DNA of 40,804 nucleotides, taken from assembly GCA_900318195.1 (NCBI GenBank), contig ONJR01000115.1, positions 1 to 40,804 on the forward strand, written 5' to 3'. This stretch comes from an uncultured Planctomycetota bacterium. Lineage in GTDB: Bacteria > Planctomycetota > Planctomycetia > Pirellulales > Thermoguttaceae. The position numbers and the translations under genes were made by a program. The notes under the pieces are model-generated. The model saw nothing but the letters and a program-made list of their open reading frames with translations, was not told the origin of the DNA and made no database searches. Position 1 is the first letter of the stretch. Every line of letters starts with the position of its first letter. This document shows, piece by piece, positions 9,101 through 17,953 of the stretch.

Positions 9101-12100
9101 ATCGTCGCCGTCTCGAACGCCGTTCCTATTGCAGTCTGCTTTAGTCGGGTCGCTACCGCCGTAGATAAATAGCGTCGCCTCTTGGAAATCGGAGAGTCCG
9201 TCGCCGTCCGTATCTTTTTTACTTGGAGACGAGCCGAGCGTCTTTTCGGTAATCGGCAACGGATTGACGAGTCCTTGATCGGTCGGCGAGTCGTCCGGTA
9301 CGCCGTCGTCGTCCGCATCGGGCGCAACGACCAATTTCGTAAAGCTACCAAAATGAGCGGCGTAGCTCGCGTCGAGCAAACTGCCGTAGATCGCCGCGTT
9401 ATGAACGCCGTCTTCAACGCCTTCCGAGTCGACGATCTGCCACGTGCTATGACAGTCGCGATACTTAGCGAAATCGCCGTAGAGCGCGAAATCGAACGCG
9501 TGATCGAGCTCGTGAACGTTGAACCCGTCCCCCCACGTCGTCCAAATTCCGCCGATCCACCGGTCGAGAAAGACTCCGCTACCGCCGACGCCACCGCCCC
9601 CGCCGAGGCGATAGCAGCAGAGAATATCGAAATCGTCCTCGACTGTATAACCCTTTTCGCGCGCAAATTCATCCCACTTAGGAATATCGTCGCCAGCTAA
9701 GTCAAGATCGTAATACAGAACGTCGGTTACGTCCATCCATACGTTAAAGCGCGTCGCCTGATAGATATACTGACACGTCTTCTGCAACGACTCAAGCGCC
9801 GCTTCCATCTCCGACTCGGGCGCCCTTTCGTAGCCCTCGCTACTGAAGTTCTTATCCGTGTACACGATAACCATTGTTTTAAGACGAAGTATTTGCTTCT
9901 GACCGACTTCGACGCCCGTATTGAACCGTTCCGCTTCCGACCATCGAATCTCGCCGGTAAAGGAGTCGGGATAACCAACTTGATAGTACATCGTCGTTTG
10001 CGGCGTTAAATCGGAGACGGTGATCGAATGACTCTTGGTCTTCGTCGTATTCGCGCCAACGAGCTCGAGCGAGGACGCCGAACTGCCGATTTTAACGTAC
10101 GTTGGCGCCGCGACGCGCGTTGTCCAAGTAAAGGTCGCGCTCGTACCGTTCGCGTCGATATCGAGGTTGTCGAGCGGGACGGAAAAGGCGTCGAAGGAGG
10201 ACGGACCGGTTGTCTTTGTCAAGCTCGGGGTAGTCTTAACGACGCGACGATTCAATGGGTCGGAGAAAATCACGTCGCCGTTAGCGCGTGTCGCGACGCC
10301 TTGCGTAACGCGTCCGAGATCGTCTAGACCGCCGAAAAAGTAGGGACCGCCGTAGGTCTGTCCGTCACGTAGCACGCCGATTCGACCTTCATAGTACAGC
10401 TTGCCGCCTATTGGATTAGCGTTCGTCGCGTAAAAGAGATTCCCTTGCGCGTCGAACGCGATCGAAGTCGGTTTTGAAATCGCGTCTTTGGAGCCGACGT
10501 ACTGACCTTGCGCGTTATAGATCTCGATGCGATCGTTATTATAATCGGCGATCCATACCTCGCCTGTCTGCGGATGAATCGCGACGCTCGTCGGGTAATC
10601 GAAGCCGGTATGGTCGCTCTTCGCGGCGCCGCCGCCGACGCTCCACAATCGTTCCCCTGTGGGCGATACGCATAACACGCGATTATTACCTGAATCGGCA
10701 ACGTATAGACGTTTCGTCGCGAGGTCAAAGCATAGCCCTTGAGGATCGACAAATCCGGCGTTCTCCAAAAGCGACTTTTGGTACGCGCCGGTCGCGTCGA
10801 ATACCTGCACAACGCCCTCCGAGGAAAGGACATAAAGCGCGTCGTTCTCGCCGATCGCCACGCCGCGCGGCGAGACGAGCCGACCGGCGCCCTCGCCCCA
10901 TTCGCCGACAATACGCGTCTCGCGCCCCGACCCGTCGAATACGCGAACGACCCCAAATTCCATGTCCGTAGCGTACGCGTTATTATGCGAATCGACCGCT
11001 AATGAATGATACTTGCCGCCGTTACGCTGCGTATAGTCCACGACGCCCTCGGGATTGGCGCCGGTATACTCGTAGGCGCCGACGTCGACATATTTTGGCG
11101 TTCCCGACCCGGCGTTCGGCTGCGACGCGTCGTAACGCGCATGACCCAACGCGTCGACAGTCGGAATCTCGCTCGAGGAAAGACCGGCGTCGACCGCAGG
11201 ACTAAAGGACGCGAGCGGTACGAAATAGCGTCCTTCTGCGTCTTGCGTTATCGGTCCGAGATACGCGTCGAGCGGCGCCGCGCTCGTACCGAGCTGATTG
11301 CCGTCGGCGCCGTTCGTCAAGCCGCCGAAGTTATCGCCCGCGCCAATAACGTTATAGCGCGAGCCGGTCGCGTTGGTCGCGCGCACGTCGGCGTAATTGC
11401 GCGCATGATTCGACGCGACGATCGTATTCACCGCCGTTAACACGTTCGACTCCTGCCAGATTCCGCCCCCTTCGCCGGCGAGATTGTGAGCGATCGTCGT
11501 ATTGACAAGTTTGAATTCGTTGTTAAACCAAATTGCGCCGCCGCGTTGCGTTACTTGATTACCGGCGAGCGTCGAGTTGACGATCTCAAGGGGCGCGTAC
11601 GCTTCAATAGCGCCGCCGGAACCTGACGCCGCGACGAGAACCGTGTTATTGACAATAGACGAGTCGACGACTTTGAGAGAATGATTACAATGATAAATAC
11701 CGCCGCCGTTGTCGATTGCAGCGTTATTTGCGAGGACGCTCGACCTTATTGTCAACTCGCCGTCGTTCCGGATCGCGCCGCCGTTGAAACCGCTATTCGA
11801 GATAAATTGCGAGTCGACAATTGTATTCGTCCCGTTCAAAGTAAACGCGCCGCCGTCGTTGCCGCGCGCAACGTTGCTCGTCGCCGTTACGCGCGTCATA
11901 TCCGTTACCCCGCCGGAAGTATAGACCGCGCCCCCGTACCAAGACGCTTCATTACTTACGAACTCAACGTCCTGTAAGCTCGCTTGACCTGAATTATTCA
12001 GAAAGAACGCGCCGCCGTTCGCGCCTGACTTATTACCCAACGCTTGAACTTCGGTAAACCTCGCCGTCTCATTCTCGCCGACCGTTACGTACAACGCGCC

Positions 12101-15100
12101 GCCATGGCTCGAGCTCGTATTCTCCGTAAAGTCAACGTCCTCAATAACAACCGCACCCGAACGCCAGATCATAACGGCGCCCCCGACGTTCAACGCGCTA
12201 TTGCCGGAAAATACGCTCGATTTGATTGTCGCCGTCGGGCATTCGTCCGTCTTAAGCGCGCCCCCTTCGCTATTGCCGCTATTATCCGAGAAAGTCGCGT
12301 CCGTTATCGCAAACGGCGTTCTATACAAACGAACGGCGCCCCCGAAACCCTGAGACGTATTGCCGGTAAAGCTCGAATCAGTTATCTCAATTTCGCTTTC
12401 GTGCGTCTGAAGCGCGCCCCCTTCGTTACCTGACGTATTGCCCGTAAAAACAACGTTCTCAACTGTTATCGAGCCGCGTACCTGACGTATCCCGCCGCCC
12501 CAATCTCGGCAGGAATTACCGACGAACTCGCCGCCTTGCACCGTCGTCGTCATTGAGTCGACATGCACCGCGCCGCCTGCTCCGTTTAACGACTGATTAC
12601 CTTCGTAATAGCAATCAATCGACTTAAAGAAGAGCTCGTCTTCATGTCCGGCGCGCTCAACCAAAACGGCGCCGCCGTACCCTTGTGACGTATTTTGCTT
12701 AAAAGTATTACCCTCTAGCGTGAGCGAACCGTAGCGCGACAAAATCGCGCCTCCTGCGCTGGAACTCTTCTCGCCGGTCGTATTATTCTTGAATGTACTG
12801 CCTTTAACGGTAAGCGTTCCGTCGTAATTATCGATCGCGCCTCCGTACGCGTGCTGACCAATAAGACTATTGCCGGTAAATTCGCAGCCCTCGATCGTCG
12901 TAATGCCGCGACTACAGATCGCGCCCCCGCGAACGTTCCAGCTCTCGACCGTATGCTCCGACACGTTCGACGTAAAGACGCTGTCGGAAATAGTCGCTTC
13001 CGACTCATCGTAAATAAAGAGTCCGCCGCCCCACACGGAATACTGACCGAGCGTCTTGTTGCCTGTAAACTTGCAGTCGGTCGCGACAAACGAACCGCGC
13101 GCGTAGACCCCGCCGCCCTGAGCGTCGTTAATACCTTCGGCGCGATTATTGGATAGCTCGACCCCGGAAAGCGTCGCGTAACCGACGCTATACACGCCGC
13201 CTCCGCCAGTATTCCACGTGTCAGGTCGAACTTCGTTGTCGGCGATCGAGCCGCCCACGATTGTGATCGTCCCGCTATTGTACACGCCGCCGCCGTAGGA
13301 CGAAGACGCGTTCCCGACGACAACGCAATCGGTCAGCGTGAGAATCTCGCCCTGATTATAGACCCCGCCGCCGACCTCGGAGCCCGACGTTGACCCCCCG
13401 GTTATCGTGAGACCCTTAAGCTCGACCGTCGACTTACCGACCGCGCTGTGCACCGTAAAGACGCGACTCTTACCATCCGCGTCGATCGTTAGACCGTTCG
13501 CCAACGACGACGCGTCGATCGTAACGCTCTTACCGACAACGAGCGGTCCGGAGGCTAGCGTGATCCGTTGACCGTTCAGAGAATCCGCGAAACGAACGAC
13601 GTCCCCGTCTGACGCGCGCGCGAGCGCGTAACGTAGCGAGCCAGAAACGCTCGCGGAATCCTCCGTCGTCGTTACAAGCCAGACCCTTTCAGAAGGCGTC
13701 GTATCGTTGCGCTCGCTAATCGCTTGAATTTCCGCCGCCGTGCGCGCGCGGGACGAAATCCGAAACTCGTCAAGAGCTCCGCTCGCCGTGTTTTCGCGAC
13801 CGCCGAGAGCAATTATGGAATCCTGACCGAAATAACTTGGCGTCGAAGCGTTCGCGCGCGACGACGCCTTAACTCCGTCGACGTACAACGCGACCTCGTC
13901 TCCTTGCTTCCACGTTATCGCTATGTAATGAAACTGCCCGTCCTTTAAGAAGGCGCCGCTTGTGTAGGGTATCGATTCAGAAGTGAGTTCAAGCTCGCTC
14001 GTACTAGGGTTGTCGCCATAGAAGAGCGCGGCAATATTACCGCCTGCTTCAACGCGAAATCGAATAAAATTCCGGTTGTCGTTCTCTTGGAAGCCGATGC
14101 GAATTACGTCGCCGAAATAGGGCGCAAACGATCCGGACCCGTCAAGTTCCGAACGCCATAGGAATTCGATCGTTCCCTCCTCAGCATTGATCGCGCCAGG
14201 CTGGTCGTACGCAAGGAAAGAATTGTGCGTAAGCGCAAGCGCGGAGCCGGCATAACCGTAATCATAATCGACGTCGACCCCGTAGCGCGCGCTCTGACCC
14301 GTTGCGGCGACCGTAGAATTATTAGCGCGCAACATAAAGGTCGTATCCGCGTCGATCGGCAAAACGCCGGAGGGATCGCTCGACGGCGCGTCGGCGGCGT
14401 AAACGTTGACATAGGGCGTCGGAGGAAAGATCGGAGGTGCCGACGCTAGCGACGTTGCCCCGCGTCCGACTTCATAATCGCGCGCAATTTCACCCGCTGT
14501 GCGCGCTACTGTCGAAATCCGAAATTCGTCGATGATACCCTTAGGGACGTTCCCTTGTCTACCGATCGTAAATTGCGCATTGGAAGCAAAATCGGAGAGA
14601 ACAGAGCCGGCGCTATTAGAGGCGACCAGCTGACCGTTGAGGTAAAGAGATTGATTACCCAATGCGTCCCAGGTCGTCGCGAAATGGAGCCATTCGCCCG
14701 CGCGCCATGAATTTGCGCTAACTCCGACTCCCGACTCTACGCTACGTTCAACCGTTGCCGTCGTCTGATTGTCGCCCCAGAAGATTGCGCGATAATTATT
14801 CGCCCCGTCAACCTGTACCAGAATTCCACTATTAAACCGCAGTCCCAATTCTGCGAAGACCCAGGTCTCGCGCGCGACGTCGCCGACGCGGGCAACGTCC
14901 GGCTTGAACCAAAATTCAATCGTTCCCTCAGACGCGTTCGCGACCTCGTTGACAGGATACGTCAGCGCGTCCGCGCCAAGCCTCAGTCCTTGACCAATGA
15001 GTCCGGATTCGTAGGTTACAGGCGCGCCGGAAGTTGTGGATACGCCGGTTTCGTCCGTTGTGGCGCCGTCGGCGCGCAATAGAAAACTTGTATGGTCGTC

Positions 15101-17305
15101 CAGTTCGAGTTCGCTCGGATCGAGACTAGAACGAACGTCGAAGACGCCAACCGTTTGACCGGAAAGCGTGGCGCCGGAACAGTCAGCTACGACGTCCCCT
15201 GCCAAGTTAATCCGATAGACGCCGAGATCGTCGGCGTCCCAAACGCCGCCGGGAGGCGTAATCGTATACGTCGCGACGACAAGTGGATCGTCCTGCGCGT
15301 CGCTCAATTTGACAAGCGCAGCGTTCGCGCGCCACTCGCCGTGCGACACGGTTACGCTAGGTAGCGCAAGACTCGAAATATCGACGTAATTCGGACTCGA
15401 GTACGTTACAGTGAACGTATAGGAATCGGCGCCGAGCTCATAAATGGAATCGGCGTGAGTCGCAAGAACGCGGAAGTCCTTCGGAGCGCCCGAACCGCTT
15501 TCGTAATTATTGAAGTCGTAGAGATATTTCCACCAGTTCGCCTGACGACCGTCGGGTCCGGTTCCCGACGCGCGTGGAAAATGCTCAAACCACCATTGAT
15601 GATGATGCGTCTCGTTCCAATTCTCCGCGTTCATAATAGCGGTCGCGCCCGTCATATTCGGATAATTGAGCCAGTCGTCTGCGGTCGTTTCGACGTACGT
15701 CGGGTTATACCAGTCGTAGTCCCCTTCGCTATTAGGGGCGTAGTGGCAACTGCCAACGCCGGGAGTCGCTGTCGACTGCGTGATATTAGCGCCGAAATAA
15801 TCCCAGGACGACGAAGGATTCGCGAGGTTCCAGCGATGATTATACGAGCGTCCAATATGATTTTCCGAGCGGTGCGACATATCCTCCATTTCGCAATATA
15901 GTTCGCGTTCGTAGCTCATACCGACAACGGCGATCGGGCGATCGACGTCAAGGTCGGGAAAAGTTGCGCCGTTAATAAAGAACGCGCCGGGCCCGACCAT
16001 AAAAGCTTCGCCGCCGCCAGGAACATAATGTTCACCGACCCACCATACTTCGTCGACTTCGCCCGCGTCGACGAGCGCTGGAACGCCCGCATCGGTCATA
16101 GCGCGACAGACGTCGCCGGCGCCCTCGTGCCAACCCGACCCGCTACGGCGATTCGCGACGTACTCCTCGGGCGTATATTGGTACCCGTCGAGGAAGTACG
16201 GAAATTCATTAAAATCGGTCCAATGCGTTATTTCAAAGGTAACAAACCCTCCCGAGACGCGTTCCATAGCCTCTTTGTAAGCCATGACGTTGTAGACGGG
16301 ATTACGCCATTGAAAGACTTCGTGTAGCCGCTTGCCACCCTCGGATTCCACAACGGGATCGAACGCCATGACCATAACTTTAACGACGATCGGCTTATTC
16401 GTATCGGATTCTTCGAATGGGTTGGTATAGGAGATTGCGGTTCCGACGTCGAATGAGTCGCGCTTGTGAACGTTCGCGCCTTCGCCGCCGTCGACGAAAT
16501 TCCAGCGCCCGTTGCGCGTGTCGAAGTAGTCGTTCCCGAGTTCGCCGTACAATTGCGCGCCGCCGCGTAGGTCGACGAAGGAATCGTCGCCGGCGCCGCC
16601 GCGAACGAGAATCGATTGAACCGACGTCGACGCGTCCTCGACTCCGATCGCGACGTCTAGCGTAATCGAATCGTCCCCGCCCTGAAGATCGCAGACGATT
16701 GAAGCGACCTTGGATAACTGAAAGCTCTGAGACGTCGCGGCGTCGGAACTGGTCGCGTCCTTAACGACAACGGTTATTGTCGTTTCACTTTGTCGAATCT
16801 CGACGACGTCGTTACCCTCGCTACCGACTACTTGAAGACGCCCGTCGGTTAAAACGACGTCAAACTTCGCGTCCGAGTTCGCATAGGAAACGTCGGTCGA
16901 ATCGGCGCCGCCAAACGCGGAATTAAGCGCGTACGGTCCTGCGCTGGAATGATCGGAGGTCTCGACTGACCTGGAAACGAGCCGCGTATCAGTCGGGGCG
17001 TCGTCCTCGCAAAAGGCGTCGCACAGGGTTCCGACGCTATCGCTCTGTAACTGCGAGAGATCGACCGACTCGCTATTGCGGATAAATTCGGCAATCTGCG
17101 CCGACGGATTAAAATCGCCAAGAGACGCGCTAACGAGAGGATTGGCGGCAAGTAGCTCGCGGGCTTCCAGACGCTCTACTCTGAGCGTCGTTCTTCTGGG
17201 CGCGCGGCTAATCTGCGGCTTAACTCGAAAGAGCGCGCGAAAAATGGGCGCCGAAAGCGCGGAAATGCGATTCGCTAATACCTGATTCAATTGATTCCGT
17301 GTCAT
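6116..17305 (-). CDS. Giant LEPR-type mosaic surface protein (3729 aa)
   Basis: The ATG at 17305 has GAGGAC upstream. Residues 45-52 (RLEARELL) are a variant of the planctomycetal LEPR-XLL box. By reading, the order is: RTX-like glycine turns (about 220-280); a metallopeptidase-like domain (about 305-580) with EDMSHR (H478) in place of a full HExxH; LamG-like folds at about 735-945 and 988-1195; a CSLREA/Pmp-type right-handed beta-helix (about 1205-1960) and choice-of-anchor segment (to about 2042); an NHL propeller (about 2087-2360); FN3 (about 2375-2460); a second metallopeptidase-like domain (about 2467-2660) with intact HELDH at 2598-2602; thrombospondin-3-type DxDxDG calcium loops (about 2660-2740); a CBM9/DOMON-like domain (about 2750-2940); a cadherin-like domain; about five MBG/YDG modules (about 3042-3436); and Ig/PKD-like domains with IDWGDG. 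No dockerin, LPxTG or PEP-CTERM end is seen. It is probably an adhesive or glycan-degrading surface protein; activity is inferred from the motif only. Confidence 0.9.
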   Translation of the reverse strand: MTRNQLNQVLANRISALSAPIFRALFRVKPQISRAPRRTTLRVERLEARELLAANPLVSASLGDFNPSAQIAEFIRNSESVDLSQLQSDSVGTLCDAFCEDDAPTDTRLVSRSVETSDHSSAGPYALNSAFGGADSTDVSYANSDAKFDVVLTDGRLQVVGSEGNDVVEIRQSETTITVVVKDATSSDAATSQSFQLSKVASIVCDLQGGDDSITLDVAIGVEDASTSVQSILVRGGAGDDSFVDLRGGAQLYGELGNDYFDTRNGRWNFVDGGEGANVHKRDSFDVGTAISYTNPFEESDTNKPIVVKVMVMAFDPVVESEGGKRLHEVFQWRNPVYNVMAYKEAMERVSGGFVTFEITHWTDFNEFPYFLDGYQYTPEEYVANRRSGSGWHEGAGDVCRAMTDAGVPALVDAGEVDEVWWVGEHYVPGGGEAFMVGPGAFFINGATFPDLDVDRPIAVVGMSYERELYCEMEDMSHRSENHIGRSYNHRWNLANPSSSWDYFGANITQSTATPGVGSCHYAPNSEGDYDWYNPTYVETTADDWLNYPNMTGATAIMNAENWNETHHHQWWFEHFPRASGTGPDGRQANWWKYLYDFNNYESGSGAPKDFRVLATHADSIYELGADSYTFTVTYSSPNYVDISSLALPSVTVSHGEWRANAALVKLSDAQDDPLVVATYTITPPGGVWDADDLGVYRINLAGDVVADCSGATLSGQTVGVFDVRSSLDPSELELDDHTSFLLRADGATTDETGVSTTSGAPVTYESGLIGQGLRLGADALTYPVNEVANASEGTIEFWFKPDVARVGDVARETWVFAELGLRFNSGILVQVDGANNYRAIFWGDNQTTATVERSVESGVGVSANSWRAGEWLHFATTWDALGNQSLYLNGQLVASNSAGSVLSDFASNAQFTIGRQGNVPKGIIDEFRISTVARTAGEIARDYEVGRGATSLASAPPIFPPTPYVNVYAADAPSSDPSGVLPIDADTTFMLRANNSTVAATGQSARYGVDVDYDYGYAGSALALTHNSFLAYDQPGAINAEEGTIEFLWRSELDGSGSFAPYFGDVIRIGFQENDNRNFIRFRVEAGGNIAALFYGDNPSTSELELTSESIPYTSGAFLKDGQFHYIAITWKQGDEVALYVDGVKASSRANASTPSYFGQDSIIALGGRENTASGALDEFRISSRARTAAEIQAISERNDTTPSERVWLVTTTEDSASVSGSLRYALARASDGDVVRFADSLNGQRITLASGPLVVGKSVTIDASSLANGLTIDADGKSRVFTVHSAVGKSTVELKGLTITGGSTSGSEVGGGVYNQGEILTLTDCVVVGNASSSYGGGVYNSGTITIVGGSIADNEVRPDTWNTGGGGVYSVGYATLSGVELSNNRAEGINDAQGGGVYARGSFVATDCKFTGNKTLGQYSVWGGGLFIYDESEATISDSVFTSNVSEHTVESWNVRGGAICSRGITTIEGCEFTGNSLIGQHAYGGAIDNYDGTLTVKGSTFKNNTTGEKSSSAGGAILSRYGSLTLEGNTFKQNTSQGYGGAVLVERAGHEDELFFKSIDCYYEGNQSLNGAGGAVHVDSMTTTVQGGEFVGNSCRDWGGGIRQVRGSITVENVVFTGNTSGNEGGALQTHESEIEITDSSFTGNTSQGFGGAVRLYRTPFAITDATFSDNSGNSEGGALKTDECPTATIKSSVFSGNSALNVGGAVMIWRSGAVVIEDVDFTENTSSSHGGALYVTVGENETARFTEVQALGNKSGANGGAFFLNNSGQASLQDVEFVSNEASWYGGAVYTSGGVTDMTRVTATSNVARGNDGGAFTLNGTNTIVDSQFISNSGFNGGAIRNDGELTIRSSVLANNAAIDNGGGIYHCNHSLKVVDSSIVNNTVLVAASGSGGAIEAYAPLEIVNSTLAGNQVTQRGGAIWFNNEFKLVNTTIAHNLAGEGGGIWQESNVLTAVNTIVASNHARNYADVRATNATGSRYNVIGAGDNFGGLTNGADGNQLGTSAAPLDAYLGPITQDAEGRYFVPLASFSPAVDAGLSSSEIPTVDALGHARYDASQPNAGSGTPKYVDVGAYEYTGANPEGVVDYTQRNGGKYHSLAVDSHNNAYATDMEFGVVRVFDGSGRETRIVGEWGEGAGRLVSPRGVAIGENDALYVLSSEGVVQVFDATGAYQKSLLENAGFVDPQGLCFDLATKRLYVADSGNNRVLCVSPTGERLWSVGGGAAKSDHTGFDYPTSVAIHPQTGEVWIADYNNDRIEIYNAQGQYVGSKDAISKPTSIAFDAQGNLFYATNANPIGGKLYYEGRIGVLRDGQTYGGPYFFGGLDDLGRVTQGVATRANGDVIFSDPLNRRVVKTTPSLTKTTGPSSFDAFSVPLDNLDIDANGTSATFTWTTRVAAPTYVKIGSSASSLELVGANTTKTKSHSITVSDLTPQTTMYYQVGYPDSFTGEIRWSEAERFNTGVEVGQKQILRLKTMVIVYTDKNFSSEGYERAPESEMEAALESLQKTCQYIYQATRFNVWMDVTDVLYYDLDLAGDDIPKWDEFAREKGYTVEDDFDILCCYRLGGGGGVGGSGVFLDRWIGGIWTTWGDGFNVHELDHAFDFALYGDFAKYRDCHSTWQIVDSEGVEDGVHNAAIYGSLLDASYAAHFGSFTKLVVAPDADDDGVPDDSPTDQGLVNPLPITEKTLGSSPSKKDTDGDGLSDFQEATLFIYGGSDPTKADCNRNGVRDGDDLNPVYVMNGEVQHFTPTLDGKINEEEWSQVIDHYAYPSEYYLRSNGETDVFELYSSWDEEYLYLGFKTDGAHWLNVRVDGGCDNIMIGQDTVTLNFHSGSSTLSSVSGGLYNFDVNDICEKLSGVGAWINDGTYIKDLQNAIYTKEDIVYTHTYNRAFDIHECEIAIPWKNEITGFNPYNRKVMGLALYVDNNYVFNAGGYGKIRLNKTYDLEFDLSSASVAENKASGTFVGTFEPNDAALDGEPTYSLVASTESVNQEYFTIEGNQLKLVKALDYESQPYSRVCVRADFGENGVVEKLFEITTLDVAEPIEITFSGYSGVYDKSSHGVTVTGVKSGDAVRFSVDGANWSASAPEFIDAGSYTVYAQVERATFDPWSGSAVVNITPRGVKVSIVNVDAKEFDGTRSATGSYKLEGVLSGDTVTLSGGAFEFANANAGENKTVSFKNYTLEGSRNYQASNSSATWSQGVVTPRRVDVEWRVEDEYVYTGAAQDSSVVAGFMNVQNRWQNVDVAFTGRGTEFLNAGEYTATASYDSINYELTNHLTKNLTISPATIAMTFTPNAKTYDGTRNATYACSFTGVLGDDEVALASANCVFDNKNVGANKSVTISNCVLNNANYALSSSTQTVQGGVITARTLLYSGGKVNDKTWDGGVDATFVEGAVVNAIAGDDLQVVATCAFPDSAPNQYRVPVTFKLSGADVLNYKTLSPQTYSAKIKPGVALTAEVYDVSAGVDVFVKAEASGAEDAKFAWSFDSERMAETNSEIWIMSGTGNIAVGDYALTVRAEYNGVQSDPDVATLRVRPIAPSIAVDVNEFMGGRALRIALNRFEFGGFTRFRQTIDWGDGVQTEIHGVTSNATVAHYYQEWDATREYDVTLNLYKPGSEEPETFLLYTRRPGEEPEISAALNEAGGARYCEPVASLFVPTHDTLQLADATFQARACENVLLEESDSTTATTLRFSKAIKECRALKETTNEILDLAVAELYRDEIEIELEF
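11430..13400 (-). repeat. Degenerate Pmp-type beta-helix repeats inside the giant gene
   Basis: About twenty coding repeats, each roughly 25-40 codons, carry the pattern GGA/GGG-(I/V)-x, then a short strand, then FxxN or FxGN. Examples are GGGVYNSGTI, GGAIDNYDGT, GGALQTHESE and GGAVYTSGGV. This is the polymorphic-membrane-protein/CSLREA type of right-handed helix, in which each repeat makes one turn. The DNA copies are diverged, so this is an old protein repeat and not a recent tandem array. Confidence 0.8.
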
Positions 17306-17563
17306 GGTTATCGTCCTCGTTGCGGTTCAGCGTCGACCGCTGTCCCAGAACTATTGCGTAATTTTCTCAGCCCGTGTGGCGGTTACACGAGACTACGACA
17401 TAGTTATAGAGCGGCTAACGAGGGTTTATGGAAAGAAAAAAAGAAAAAAGGCTACTTTTCTGGCTACGCGATCTCTAAACCAACGCCGAAATGATTACCG
17501 AACACACCGTGCACGACGCAACGTACGCGCCGCGTCCAATCGACGGCGCGTACGAATTCACGG

Positions 17564-17611
17564 TTCTGTTGAAAAGCGCTCGGAACGGACAAATGAAGCG
17601 CTCAGATAGCG
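17564..17611 (+). repeat. Dispersed repeat of about 46 bp, copy 1
   Basis: This segment aligns with 36401-36446 over its whole length with a two-base gap and roughly eight in ten bases identical. The shared blocks include TCGGAACG, ACAAA and GCTCAG. Both copies lie in non-coding DNA. I do not know what the element is; it could be a remnant of a mobile or regulatory sequence. Confidence 0.5.
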
Positions 17612-17852
17612 TTCTTTAAAGAAAGCAGGGGGTTCCTAGGTCGAAGAGCGCGTGCGTTCGACGTTGGTCGACGCAAAGTTTTCTGGGCGAGCGCTCTCGC
17701 AACCGAGCTTTTCTTACTTCGCGCGTCCTTCGTCTTTTCCAACATTTTCCATCTTCACATCCTTCGTCGACCGGTCGTCAGACCTCAAAATCGGCGCGCT
17801 TGGAGTCTATTCGATTACGCCCGGAGCCCCTTTTATCACCGCCCAAAAGGGA

Positions 17853-17858
17853 TATAAT
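17853..17858 (+). promoter_or_regulatory. Possible -10 box upstream of ileS
   Basis: A perfect TATAAT stands about 95 bases before the ileS start codon. No clear -35 hexamer is present at the right distance (the sequence there is CTTTTA), so the call rests on the -10 box and its position. Confidence 0.35.
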
Positions 17859-17953
17859 AAAGCGAATGTGCGCTGGGCGCGTCGCGGGACGCGTCGTTTG
17901 CCAGGTTGCGCGAGCGCGCGTGGGTTTAATTTTAGCGATACGAGTTGTGTATT

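Larger units (their letters stand above)
17306..17953. other. Intergenic region between giant gene and ileS
   Basis: This stretch of about 650 bases between divergent genes shows no convincing gene on either strand. It holds the leaders of both neighbours, an A-rich stretch near 17432-17450, a copy of a dispersed repeat of about 46 bases (17564-17611), and a TATAAT at 17853-17858 that may be the -10 box of ileS. I see no tRNA and no T-box leader. A leader of about 90 bases would precede ileS. Confidence 0.6.

Noticed and set aside
9182..9700. Plus-strand open frame of 172 residues opposite the HELDH domain
   Set aside because: The minus-strand reading has an intact zinc motif and calcium loops; the plus-strand frame has no recognisable pattern and no ribosome site.
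11430..13450. Regularly spaced repeats considered as a CRISPR array
   Set aside because: The spacing is irregular and the DNA copies are diverged. The regularity is at the protein level (GG-x turns of a beta-helix) in one continuous frame, and no cas genes are near.
17945..17953. TTG start three codons before the ileS ATG
   Set aside because: The ATG at 17954 is the simpler start. Neither has a strong ribosome site, and the added residues are not conserved in the family.
17306..17953. tRNA or T-box leader before ileS
   Set aside because: I looked for cloverleaf arms, a CCA end and the T-box sequence with a following terminator and found none.
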